Position numbers and translations under genes: made by a program. A model generated the notes under the pieces. The model worked only from the letters and a program-made list of their open reading frames with translations. It made no database searches and was not told where the DNA came from. From JBBAFS01 sp041655255 (GTDB taxonomy: Bacteria; Spirochaetota; Spirochaetia; Sphaerochaetales; Sphaerochaetaceae), in NCBI GenBank assembly GCA_041655255.1, contig JBBAFS010000004.1, positions 1-52,324 of the forward strand: DNA of 52,324 nt. Direction: 5' to 3'. This document shows, piece after piece, positions 1 to 7,923 of this stretch (within the stretch, counting starts at the first letter, position 1; each line of letters starts with the position of its first letter).

Positions 1-1
1 C

Positions 2-586
2 CTTTCTGAAGGAATTGGGATACGACAACTTGGTTTAAGTGATGATGAGAAAAAGCTCATCAGTGATTTACATCTTATTACCATTAAACCTGTATTGTAT
101 GTGTGTAATATCGACGAAGAGAGTATTGAAGGGGGCAATGAGTATACACGTATTGTTGAAGAGATTGCTGCTCAAGAGAACTCATTAGTTGTCCCTATCT
201 GTGGGAAAATTGAATCAGAGATTGCTGCATTAGAGAGCAGTGAAGAGCGAACTGAGTTTTTAGAATCAGTTGGCTTACACGAATCGGGCCTTAATCATCT
301 TATTCGTTCAGGCTATGAAACTCTCGGTTTACGAACATTTTTTACTGCTGGTGAGAAAGAGACCCGAGCGTGGACATTCAAAGAGGGGACCAAGGCTCCC
401 CAAGCTGCCGGTATTATCCACACCGATTTTGAAAAAGGGTTTATTCGAGCTGAAGTGTATCACTGTGATGATCTGTTTCACTATAAAAGTGAAGCGAAAG
501 TGAAAGAGGCGGGTAAACTTCGTCTTGAGGGAAAAGAGTACGTGGTGCGTGATGGCGATGTCATGCACTTTAGATTTAATGTTTAA
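2..586 (+). CDS. ychF: YchF-family redox-regulated ATPase, C-terminal part (cut by window start)
   Basis: The reading frame is open from base 2, so the gene begins before the window. The in-frame residues before the first apparent start already match the family (Leu-Thr/Ile-x-Lys-Pro-Val-Leu-Tyr-Val-x-Asn just after the coiled-coil arm), so the TTG at 95 is not a real start. The end carries the typical TGS domain: GLRTFFTAGEKETRAW, then IHTDFEKGFIRAEV, and DGDVMHFRFNV at the terminus. YchF/OLA1 proteins are ribosome-associated P-loop ATPases of the Obg group with stress-related roles. The G-domain is outside the window. The stop is directly followed, with no gap, by the stop of the convergent lipoprotein gene. 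Confidence 0.93.
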   Translation, partial: LSEGIGIRQLGLSDDEKKLISDLHLITIKPVLYVCNIDEESIEGGNEYTRIVEEIAAQENSLVVPICGKIESEIAALESSEERTEFLESVGLHESGLNHLIRSGYETLGLRTFFTAGEKETRAWTFKEGTKAPQAAGIIHTDFEKGFIRAEVYHCDDLFHYKSEAKVKEAGKLRLEGKEYVVRDGDVMHFRFNV

Positions 587-1327
587 TTACCACGCCACAT
601 AACACTCAATGGGTTTTTCTAACAATAAAAAAGTGACTAGTGGGATGTCAAAGCGTGCGGTAAAAGAGTCTACTTTGTAGGCATGTGTAATCTCTTGTAT
701 GGGAGAGGGAGTGCGAATCTCTAAAGAGATCACTCCATCTTCAAGAGCACCAATTGCCCCTTTTCCAAAGATGTAACTCATCATCTCAAGATAATCGTCA
801 CTACTCATCCCCTCATTATACTTTGGGCCAAATGTTTCAAAATTTGGATCGACTAAAAAGGGGACCATATTCTCTAATTGATCGTAGTTATCCATTGAGA
901 GAGAAAACTTCACAGAACGTTCATCTACATACACAATGGTTTGTTTCTCATACCCACTTAACGCATCTAAGACTCGGTTGAAGTTTCTAAAATCAAATAC
1001 AAGGGTGTAATTATTATCAGTGGTGTGAGTCCCAACTGAGGTGGCAGTTGCACTGTACAACAAATTAGTTGCTACTTGGTTCACACTATGTGCAATAAAG
1101 CTCGATGAGTCTTCGCCTTCTAAAAAGACGTTCATATCATCTAATACATCGATAAAGAAATCACTCACAACGAGATTGCTTTGCGATGAGCCACTGTGTG
1201 TGTTATTCAATGTAAGGTGTTGTTGTATGGTGCAACTTGTGGTTGATAACACCAACAAAGTTGCAATGAACACCGAGAGATAGACGTTTCTCTTACAAAT
1301 AGCTACCTTAGCTGTTGGGCATCTCAT
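587..1327 (-). CDS. putative lipoprotein of unknown function
   Basis: A 246-residue protein. From the ATG at 1327 the N-terminus has Lys/Arg, a hydrophobic stretch and then Leu-Ser-Thr-Thr-Ser-Cys, a loose lipobox with Cys32 as the likely lipidated residue. The frame extends upstream to a TTG at 1372, but that would place 15 polar residues before the signal, so 1327 is preferred. I do not recognise the mature domain. It is a mixed alpha/beta sequence rich in Asp, Asn and Ser with no obvious enzyme motif. It is divergent from topA, sharing about 120 bp of upstream DNA, and its 3' end abuts ychF. It is probably anchored in the cell envelope facing the periplasm. Confidence 0.75.
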   Translation of the reverse strand: MRCPTAKVAICKRNVYLSVFIATLLVLSTTSCTIQQHLTLNNTHSGSSQSNLVVSDFFIDVLDDMNVFLEGEDSSSFIAHSVNQVATNLLYSATATSVGTHTTDNNYTLVFDFRNFNRVLDALSGYEKQTIVYVDERSVKFSLSMDNYDQLENMVPFLVDPNFETFGPKYNEGMSSDDYLEMMSYIFGKGAIGALEDGVISLEIRTPSPIQEITHAYKVDSFTARFDIPLVTFLLLEKPIECYVAW

Positions 1328-1445
1328 ACGGCTATTGTGTTCATATGGACCGAACAAGTCAATCGTTGACAAAAGATGTCTCTCTTTCTATAACTGTAGA
1401 CTGTTACGCCACAAAAGGTGTAGTCAGACACATAAAGGTACAATC

Positions 1446-3986
1446 ATGGCAAAGCACATCGCAGAGGGTGGAAAGGTTTTAATTATTGTCGAATCTCCCA
1501 CCAAAGCTCGGACAATAAAAAAGTTTCTCCCATCACATTATACCGTCATGGCCTCAAACGGACATGTACGTGATCTTCCATCAAAAGATATATCTATTGA
1601 TGTTGAGAACAACTACAAACCAAAATATGTCATTAGTAAAGGGAAAGAGAAAGTCCTTAAAGATATTAAAGCAGAGTTAGCAACAAGCTCAGAACTGTTG
1701 TTAGCAACAGATGAAGACCGTGAAGGAGAGAGTATCTCATGGCACCTATTGGAGATCTTAAAACCAAAAGTGCCTGTAAGTCGAATGGTCTTTCATGAGA
1801 TTACTAAAAAAGCTATAACCCGTGCTCTTGAAAATAAAAGAGAGATAAACATGGATTTGGTTAATGCCCAAGAGACACGTCGAATCTTAGATCGTCTTTA
1901 TGGATATACCTTAAGTCCTTTTTTATGGCGTAAGTTATCAGTTGCGAACCTATCGGCAGGGAGAGTTCAAAGTCCCGGCTTAAGAATGGTCGTTGAACGT
2001 GAGCGTCAAAGAATGGAGTTTGTCTCCAGTGAGTACTGGGATCTTAAAGCGACACTTCTTAGTGGAGAGCGTCTCCCCTTTGAGGCAAAACTTGAATCGG
2101 TTGGATCAAAGCGTATTCCCACTGGTAAGGACTTTGACCCACTAACAGGAGAACTGAAAAACCCTAAAAGGGTGTTACAACTCGATGAAACAGAAGCCCT
2201 CTCTTTAGCAGAAGAGCTTCAAAAGGGGAGTTGGAAAGTCATCTCAGTTGAAGAAAAAGAGAATAAACAACGCCCCTCTCCCCCTTTTATTACAAGTACA
2301 TTGCAACAAGAGGGGAGTCGAAAACTTCGTCTCAGTGCCAAAGAGACGATGAGAATTGCCCAAAAACTCTATGAAAGTGGACTCATCACCTACATGCGTA
2401 CTGATAGTCCTACCTTAAGCCAAGAGGGGTTACATGCTGCTCGTGATGCTGCTGGAAAACTCTTTGGTTTAGAGTACTTACACCACACCACCCGGCAATA
2501 CAGTTCAAAAAGTGCATCAGCTCAAGAAGCTCACGAAGCAATTCGCCCTGCAGGAGAGAGCTTTGTCCACCCTAAAGATACAAACCTGAAAGGGAGTGAA
2601 AGAGCACTCTATGATTTAATTTGGAAACGGGCTTTAGCAAGTCAAATGGCCGATGCCATTAAAGCTTCAACCATTGTGAAAATTGAGGCTCAAGATACTC
2701 AATTTGGAACAAGTGGTAATAGAATTGTGTTTCCTGGATTCATTCGAGCCTATGTGGAAGGGAAAGATGACCCTGAAGCGGCATTAGAAGATAGCGAGCG
2801 ACTGTTACCCGAGTTACAAGTTGGTGATACATTAACTCTTCACTCTTTAGAGAGTGTGAGTCATGAGACTAAAGCTCCAGCTCGATTCACCGAAGCGACT
2901 TTAGTTCAAGAACTTGAAAAAAAGGGAATAGGAAGACCTTCTACCTATGCTCCAATCATTGATCGATTATTGGAAAAATCGTACGTCGTAAAAGATGGGA
3001 CTGCCTTAGTTCCCACCTTTGTCGCATTTGCTGTGATCCAACTTATTGAACGCCACTTTGGCTCGTTAGTTGATTACGAATTCACCAGTGATATGGAAGA
3101 TCACCTTGATGCGATTGCAGAAGGGAAAGCTCAACAACTCGATTACCTTAAAACTTTCTACGAAGGAGAGAAGGGGCTTAAAAGCCAAGTCGATGAGAAA
3201 CTTGAATCAGTTTCTCCCGCTGAGGCCAAAAAAATTGAACTTCCTCATATTAGTGAGCCTATTACCATTATGATAGGACGCTTTGGGCCGTATGTGGTGA
3301 AAGAAGGGGAGAAAGCTCGTTCAAGTATCCCTCAAGATTACTATCCTGGGAATATTAGCCAAAGTGACTTAGAGTCCCTTATTGAAATTAAAAACGGAGA
3401 ACAAGAACTACAAAGTATTGGAACAGATCCTGAGACAAACCTGGATGTGTATCTGTTAAGTGGAAAATTTGGACCTTATTACCAATTAGGGTTAAAAAGT
3501 GACGAAAATCCCAAACCTAAAACAGCATCAGTTCCTAAAGGGGTCGATTTAGCAACCTTAGAGTTTGAAAAAGTCCTTCAATATCTCAATCTTCCACGAA
3601 CTGTTGGTCTTGATCCCGATACAAACAAAGATGTCGTAGCCACCATCGGACGTTATGGACCATATGTAGGAAGTAACGGGGAGTTTAGATCTCTCCCAAA
3701 TGAAGAAGCTGTCTTTAGTATTACCCTCAAAGAGGCACTAGCTTTATTAGCTCAACCGAAACCCACTCGAGGTGGACAAAGAGGAAAAAGAGCTCCTGCT
3801 ACTCCAATTAAAGAGTTCAAAGAGTATGAAGGTAAAGCCCTTGCTGTTTATAACGGACGCTACGGTTATTATGGGAAATGGGGAAAGATTAACTTCCCCC
3901 TCCCCAATGAGATGAAAAAAGATCTTTCAGCTTTAGAAGCTCTTACTCAACAGATGATGGAAGATCTTGCGGATAAGAAGAAGTAA
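1446..3986 (+). CDS. topA: DNA topoisomerase I (type IA)
   Basis: An 846-residue type IA topoisomerase that relaxes negative supercoils through a 5'-phosphotyrosine intermediate. The Toprim domain starts with VLIIVESPTKARTI (Glu about residue 15) and has the acidic cluster DEDREGES from about residue 89. The catalytic tyrosine lies in LITYMRTDSPT (about Tyr316), and the central domain shows the usual GIGRPSTYAPII. The C-terminal third has repeated GRFGPYV, GKFGPYY, GRYGPYV and GRYGYYGKW modules in place of zinc ribbons. I see no cysteine anywhere in the protein. The ATG at 1446 is chosen because the family begins just before the Toprim motif; the frame is open back to 1335 but without family similarity. 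The 3' end overlaps the convergent PAP2 gene by 44 bp. Confidence 0.97.
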   Translation: MAKHIAEGGKVLIIVESPTKARTIKKFLPSHYTVMASNGHVRDLPSKDISIDVENNYKPKYVISKGKEKVLKDIKAELATSSELLLATDEDREGESISWHLLEILKPKVPVSRMVFHEITKKAITRALENKREINMDLVNAQETRRILDRLYGYTLSPFLWRKLSVANLSAGRVQSPGLRMVVERERQRMEFVSSEYWDLKATLLSGERLPFEAKLESVGSKRIPTGKDFDPLTGELKNPKRVLQLDETEALSLAEELQKGSWKVISVEEKENKQRPSPPFITSTLQQEGSRKLRLSAKETMRIAQKLYESGLITYMRTDSPTLSQEGLHAARDAAGKLFGLEYLHHTTRQYSSKSASAQEAHEAIRPAGESFVHPKDTNLKGSERALYDLIWKRALASQMADAIKASTIVKIEAQDTQFGTSGNRIVFPGFIRAYVEGKDDPEAALEDSERLLPELQVGDTLTLHSLESVSHETKAPARFTEATLVQELEKKGIGRPSTYAPIIDRLLEKSYVVKDGTALVPTFVAFAVIQLIERHFGSLVDYEFTSDMEDHLDAIAEGKAQQLDYLKTFYEGEKGLKSQVDEKLESVSPAEAKKIELPHISEPITIMIGRFGPYVVKEGEKARSSIPQDYYPGNISQSDLESLIEIKNGEQELQSIGTDPETNLDVYLLSGKFGPYYQLGLKSDENPKPKTASVPKGVDLATLEFEKVLQYLNLPRTVGLDPDTNKDVVATIGRYGPYVGSNGEFRSLPNEEAVFSITLKEALALLAQPKPTRGGQRGKRAPATPIKEFKEYEGKALAVYNGRYGYYGKWGKINFPLPNEMKKDLSALEALTQQMMEDLADKKK

Positions 3987-4863
3987 ACAATCCCACTTTC
4001 ATTCCAAGGTATGGATATAAAGCTGGTACCCACAATCCAATGAGTATATATCTCAAAAGGGTAACAGCTTCATGACTTCCTAAGAGTGATTTAAGACTTT
4101 GAATACCAAAGACAACGGCTAAACCGACAAGGGTACGAATAATTTTAAGCACTAAAGAGCCATCGGTGGAGTAATGAAGGTGTGTTTGCTCCCAGGCAAA
4201 CGCAAGGTATCCTCCTCCTGCTAAAGCAGCAAGTTTCATCGGATCAGAGTAAGCTAATTGATCTGCTCTCTTTGTTGCCAATAAGAGGGCCAATAGAGCT
4301 GCAATTAAAGAAGCTACAATACCAACAATCAAAGAGAAGCGAACTAGGAGCTTTTTATCTTCATACACTTTTACTACCAAAGGGTGGACAATAATTGAGA
4401 CTGTGATTCCCAATACTAAGCCTCCAAAGACATCTAAAGGCCAGTGCACTCCTAAATAAAGACGTGAAAGCCCCACCAGCACAATCAATAAAGCACATAC
4501 AATAGAGATGACTCTCTTTTTATAGGTAAGACTTGCTGCTGAATAAAAAGAGGCAGCACCAGTGGTGTGTCCACTAGGAAAGGAGTAACCAGTAGCAGTG
4601 GCTAAACGTTTCCCCTCTAAAGACTCTATGACGGTAAAAGGTCGAGGGTAGCGAATAATAGCTTTTAATACACTCATTCCGATGAGAGCACTAAATAGTG
4701 TTGAGTACATCACAAACCCTTTTGACTTAGAGACTGCCCATAACAGTGTTGCAATCAACAAAATAAAAAGAGTTTCTTCTCCAAAGAAGGTAATTCCTTG
4801 AGCAAGAGCATCCCAAAGAGGGGTAGCATGCTTTTGAAAAAAGAGCAAAATCGTAGTTTGCAT
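3943..4863 (-). CDS. PAP2-family membrane phosphatase
   Basis: A 306-residue polytopic membrane protein with all three phosphatidic-acid-phosphatase type 2 motifs: Lys67-x6-Arg74-Pro75, PSGH at 96-99, and Ser133-Arg134-x5-His140-x3-Asp144. Such enzymes hydrolyse phosphate from lipid phosphates such as phosphatidate, PG-phosphate or undecaprenyl pyrophosphate at the membrane. The substrate cannot be told from sequence. After the catalytic domain there are about 130 further residues with more membrane segments, longer than a minimal PAP2 protein. The ATG at 4863 is preceded by an AGGAG-like ribosome site. The last 44 bp overlap topA tail to tail. Confidence 0.9.
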   Translation of the reverse strand: MQTTILLFFQKHATPLWDALAQGITFFGEETLFILLIATLLWAVSKSKGFVMYSTLFSALIGMSVLKAIIRYPRPFTVIESLEGKRLATATGYSFPSGHTTGAASFYSAASLTYKKRVISIVCALLIVLVGLSRLYLGVHWPLDVFGGLVLGITVSIIVHPLVVKVYEDKKLLVRFSLIVGIVASLIAALLALLLATKRADQLAYSDPMKLAALAGGGYLAFAWEQTHLHYSTDGSLVLKIIRTLVGLAVVFGIQSLKSLLGSHEAVTLLRYILIGLWVPALYPYLGMKVGLFTSSYPQDLPSSVE

Positions 4864-5166
4864 AGCGATAATCTCCTTAAGCTGTAGTATACACCACCTT
4901 TATGAAGGGGGCATCTTTGTTTAGAGAAAAAGGATTAAAAGGTATTGTAATCGCAGAACAGTTAAGAGGTATCGTTTTCGCAGAACAATAACAACAACAC
5001 AGTTGTTTGTTGAGTTGTACCTTGTTCCATGATATGGTTTTTTTGGAATTCATCAATACTCTGTGGTAGAAAAGAATTAACCAAATGAGAGAGTTTTAGT
5101 TTTGTTAAAACATGAATAGAATGTATTTTAGTACAGGCTAATAAGTAGATTTGAGGAGATAACTCT
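4864..5166. other. 303-bp gene-free stretch with an IS-end-like direct repeat
   Basis: It lies between the PAP2 start and the acetyltransferase start. No convincing gene is visible. It holds the 20-bp imperfect direct repeats at 4941-4987 and an AT-rich remainder. The minus strand has an uninterrupted frame of about 70 codons with no start codon, which I treat as chance or decayed sequence. The right end carries a clear ribosome site (AGGAG at 5154-5158) for the ATG at 5167. Confidence 0.6.
4941..4987. repeat. imperfect 20-bp direct repeat, possible insertion-sequence terminus
   Basis: Two copies, 4941-4960 and 4968-4987, with a 27-bp period. They share GGTAT, GT and the block TCGCAGAACA. 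Read on the minus strand each begins TGTTCTGCGA. Repeated near-terminal blocks of about 20 bp that begin with TG are typical of the ends of IS21-family elements. That is an inference from layout; no transposase is present beside them. Confidence 0.4.
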
Positions 5167-5813
5167 ATGCGCCATCTATATATATACGGGGGGGGGGAGC
5201 TGGAAAAGAGCTTTCTGAATTAGCACTTGAAACTCAAAAATGGGAACAAGTTTCCTTTGTTGATGATATAACAAGCAATAAAACAATCCACGAATTACCA
5301 GTTTTCACTCTTAATGAAGCAATCTCTAATTCCAAAAATGAGACTTCAGAGTTCGTCATCGGTGTTGGAGAGCCGAGATCTCGAGAAATCCTTTTCAACA
5401 AACTTAAAAAATATAATTGTTCTATAATTACACTTTATGCACCAAGTGCTGTAGTTTCCCCAAAGACGCAAGTTTCAGAGGGTGTTGTTATACATAGGGG
5501 ATCTACCATTACTTGTGATGGCTATATTGGACATGGAAGCTATATTAATAAACACGCAGTCATTGGTCATGATGTAACAATCGGAAACTTTTCGGTAATA
5601 TCTCCCAATGTTACCATAAGTGGTAATGTGAACATTGGATCTTACACTTATATTGGAAGCGGCGCTTTAATTAGAGAAGGAGTGACCATTGGTGATAATG
5701 TAATCATTGGAATGGGTTCTGTCGTATTAAAAGATGTCCCTGATAAGTCTGTCATGGTTGGAAATCCAGCAAAAAAATTAAGAGAAAATATTTCAGGGAA
5801 AGTATTTCATTAG
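5167..5813 (+). pseudogene. PglD/NeuD-type sugar O/N-acetyltransferase, frame-OFF at a 10-G tract (possible phase-variable gene)
   Basis: An ATG at 5167 with a strong AGGAG site at 5154-5158 starts Met-Arg-His-Leu-Tyr-Ile-Tyr, then enters ten consecutive G. With ten G the frame ends after 18 codons at a TAG. With eight or eleven G it would run on as Gly-rich-Ala-Gly-Lys-Glu-Leu and stay open to 5813, about 215 residues. That product has a PglD/NeuD layout: an N-terminal Rossmann-like Gly-rich loop, an Asp-Asp near residue 30, then left-handed beta-helix hexapeptide repeats (VVIHRGSTI, VIGHDVTIGN, YTYIGSGALI, VIIGMGSVV) and the closing VMVGNPAKKLREN. Such enzymes use acetyl-CoA to acetylate UDP-amino-sugars for surface glycans. 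No start codon lies in the downstream frame between the stop at 5160 and the tract. It sits next to a PglC-like gene, its natural partner. Confidence 0.85.
5188..5197 (+). repeat. poly-G homopolymer of 10, putative slipped-strand contingency tract
   Basis: Ten G in a row inside an AT-leaning region, 21 bp after the start codon and within codons for the glycine-rich nucleotide-binding loop. One more G or two fewer restores the acetyltransferase frame. A sequencing or assembly length error at the homopolymer is the main alternative. Confidence 0.85.
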
Positions 5814-5929
5814 CGATACAAAACCTTAAAAAAGCTCCATAACGATGCATGATTAATAATGTTGGTAAGAAAGAGATCCTTTACTCAACATAAAGTTGCT
5901 TCATATGAAAGAGGGTGTGAAAATTTACT

Positions 5930-6534
5930 ATGATATACAGCAAGTTTATTAAGAGAGTGTTAGATTTTACAGGTAGTTTGTTGCTACTTATTATACTCTC
6001 TCCAATACTTTTAATTGTTGCTCTTATGGTGAAAATACGCTTAGGGAGCCCAGTGATATTTAAGCAACAACGCCTGGCCGTCATGAGAAAATATTTTCAA
6101 TCTATAAATTTAGAACTATGAGTAGTGAGTTAGACGAAGAGGGAAACATGATACCAAAAGCTCTTAGAGTAACACGTTTTGGTAAGATGCTTCGCTCAAC
6201 TAGTCTCGATGAACTACCAGAATTATGGAATATTTTAAAAGGTGATATGAGTTTTGTAGGGCCAAGGCCATTACTCGTAAAATACCTACCACTATATTCA
6301 GAAGAACAAAATCAGAGGCATTTAGTCCGTCCTGGCTTAACAGGACTTGCTCAAGTAAATGGGAGAAATGCAGTAACGTGGGATGAGAAATTTCAACATG
6401 ACAGAAAGTATGTTCAAAATCTCTCCTTATTACTGGATGTTAAGATAATTCTTAAAACTATTTGGATAGTTTTAGCCCAAATTGGAATATCTGATGGAAC
6501 TTCGGTGGGGATGGAAGAATTTAAAGGGAATTAG
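5930..6534 (+). pseudogene. PglC/WcaJ-type initiating sugar-phosphate transferase, one-base frameshift
   Basis: The first part (5930-6070) reads as the N-terminal membrane helix and start of the catalytic domain of a bacterial sugar transferase, ending GSPVIFKQQR. The rest (6072-6534) continues in another frame: EKIFSIYKFRTMSSELDEEG, then TSLDELPELWNILKGDMSFV, GPRPLL, RPGLTGLAQVNGRN. Inserting one base near 6073-6074 (CGCC to CGCCC) joins the two parts as Gln-Gln-Arg-Pro-Gly-Arg-His-Glu-Lys, which is the family consensus. The product would transfer a sugar-1-phosphate to undecaprenyl phosphate at the inner membrane to start glycan assembly. All catalytic motifs are present apart from the frameshift. 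It is either a recent pseudogene or a one-base sequence error. Confidence 0.88.
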
Positions 6535-6603
6535 TTTTATACTTTTGTTAAGGAATAATTCATTTCTGGTTTACTAAGATTCATGATGAGTCATTGCCCT
6601 CGC

Positions 6604-6632
6604 TTGACAAAAGTGAAATGATGGTGTATTTT
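6604..6632 (+). promoter_or_regulatory. sigma70-type promoter of tRNA-Asp
   Basis: TTGACA at 6604-6609, a 17-bp spacer, and TATTTT at 6627-6632. The predicted start, around 6639, is just upstream of the mature tRNA 5' end at 6648. Confidence 0.65.
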
Positions 6633-6647
6633 CCTAATGCAATTGAT

Positions 6648-6721
6648 GAGGGTGTAGCGAAGTTGGTTATCGCGACGGCCTGTCACGCCGTAGATCGCGG
6701 GTTCGAGTCCCGTCATCCTCG
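6648..6721 (+). tRNA. tRNA-Asp (anticodon GUC)
   Basis: A cloverleaf can be drawn by hand: acceptor GAGGGTG with CATCCTC (one G-U pair), D-arm with GTTGGTTA, anticodon stem ACGGC/GCCGT around loop CTGTCAC, T-arm GCGGG-TTCGAGT-CCCGT, discriminator G. CCA is not encoded. It stands between a promoter and an intrinsic terminator as a single transcription unit. Confidence 0.95.
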
Positions 6722-6726
6722 CTAAC

Positions 6727-6760
6727 GACCGCTTTTGGGTAATTCCGAAGCGGTCTTTTT
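6727..6760 (+). terminator. intrinsic terminator after tRNA-Asp
   Basis: Stem GACCGCTT (6727-6734) with AAGCGGTC (6748-6755), followed at once by TTTTT. It starts 6 nt after the tRNA discriminator base. Confidence 0.88.
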
Positions 6761-6798
6761 ACTTTATAGCAATCACACTGATGTGTGTGGGAGAATAG

Positions 6799-7860
6799 AT
6801 GCGTGTTTTAGTCGGAATGAGTGGAGGGATCGACTCCTCCGTTGCCGCCTTACTTCTTCAAGAGGCGGGACATGAAGTCGTAGGTGTTACCATGTCGACG
6901 TGGCGTGAAGAGAACCCGTTTCAAGGGGAGTTCATGCAAGATGCCTGTTTTGGACCAAATCAAAAAGAAGATATTAACGAGGCTCGTCGAATCAGTGAAC
7001 GATTGGGAATTGAGTACCATGTCATTGATTGTGCCAAAGAGTATGAAGAGATTGTTCTTTCTAATTTTAAAGATGAGTATTTAGCAGGAAGAACACCTAA
7101 TCCATGTGTTTGGTGTAATAGTTATATTAAATTCGGTGCTCTTGTGAGTGTTGCTCGACAACAAGGGTTAGCCTTTGATGCCTTTGCAACGGGTCATTAT
7201 GCCAATATTACCTTTGAAGATGGAAGATGGCTCTTACACAGAGGTATTGATGAAACAAAAGATCAGACCTACTTCTTATACCGCCTTACTCAAAAGCAAC
7301 TCTCGGAGACTCTTTTTCCTTTAGGACATCTACGAAAAAAAGATGTGAAACAACTCTCCATTGAAAAAGGATTTTTCACTGAGCAAAAAGGGGAGAGTCA
7401 GGATTTTTATAAAGGTGATTACAGTGACTTATTAGGCTCTCCACCTCAAAGAGGGGAGATTATCACCTCCTCTGGAGAGATTGTAGGGGAGCATCAAGGA
7501 TATTGGAATTACACCATAGGTCAAAGAAGAGGCCTAGGAGTATCAGCTGAGAATCCACTGTATGTTCTCTCTTTAGATGCAGAACATAATCGAGTTGTTG
7601 TAGGCGGGGTAGAAGAGACATTCAAAGAGGGATTAGTTGCCTCAAAATTAAACTGGATCGCCTTTGATCACCTTACTGAGCCGATGGAAGTAGTTGCTAA
7701 AATTCGCTCAACTCAAAAACCTAAAGTAGCGCTTATTACTCCCATTGATGAACTCTCAATCGAAGTGAAATTTGCCGAAAAACAGAAGGCTATTACCCCA
7801 GGACAATCGGCTGTTTTTTATAAAGACAACGTGGTGTTAGGTGGTGGAGTTATCATATAA
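6799..7860 (+). CDS. mnmA: tRNA-specific 2-thiouridylase, MnmA family, variant lacking the usual second catalytic cysteine
   Basis: A 353-residue PP-loop ATPase that thiolates U34 of Lys, Glu and Gln tRNAs. The ATP-binding loop GMSGGIDSSVAALLL is at the N-terminus. The catalytic-cysteine region is GRTPNPCVWCN, a CxxC. Tail signatures include GEHQGYWNYTIGQRRGLG and the C-terminal beta-barrel ending VVLGGGVII. Where the best-studied enzymes have Gly-Ile-Cys-Phe-Ile for the second cysteine, this protein reads GESQDFYKGDY, with no Cys. Another cysteine lies early (QDACFGPNQ). Together with the CxxC this resembles the cluster-binding branch of tRNA thiolases rather than the two-cysteine persulfide type; that is an inference. 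The ATG at 6799 has GGGAG upstream. Confidence 0.92.
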   Translation: MRVLVGMSGGIDSSVAALLLQEAGHEVVGVTMSTWREENPFQGEFMQDACFGPNQKEDINEARRISERLGIEYHVIDCAKEYEEIVLSNFKDEYLAGRTPNPCVWCNSYIKFGALVSVARQQGLAFDAFATGHYANITFEDGRWLLHRGIDETKDQTYFLYRLTQKQLSETLFPLGHLRKKDVKQLSIEKGFFTEQKGESQDFYKGDYSDLLGSPPQRGEIITSSGEIVGEHQGYWNYTIGQRRGLGVSAENPLYVLSLDAEHNRVVVGGVEETFKEGLVASKLNWIAFDHLTEPMEVVAKIRSTQKPKVALITPIDELSIEVKFAEKQKAITPGQSAVFYKDNVVLGGGVII

Positions 7861-7923
7861 CGCTTGTGTAGGCACTACTTTCGTGATTTAATTCTTTTGT
7901 AGAATCTGCAAAGTGAGGATCCA

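Noticed and set aside
4960..5190. Long stop-free frame on the minus strand over the 5-kb intergenic stretch
   Set aside because: No start codon or ribosome site, no recognisable domain, and a run of about 70 codons is not rare by chance.
5881..6084. Minus-strand ORF antisense to the sugar transferase
   Set aside because: It is a shadow of the recognised transferase frame, with no ribosome site and no family features.
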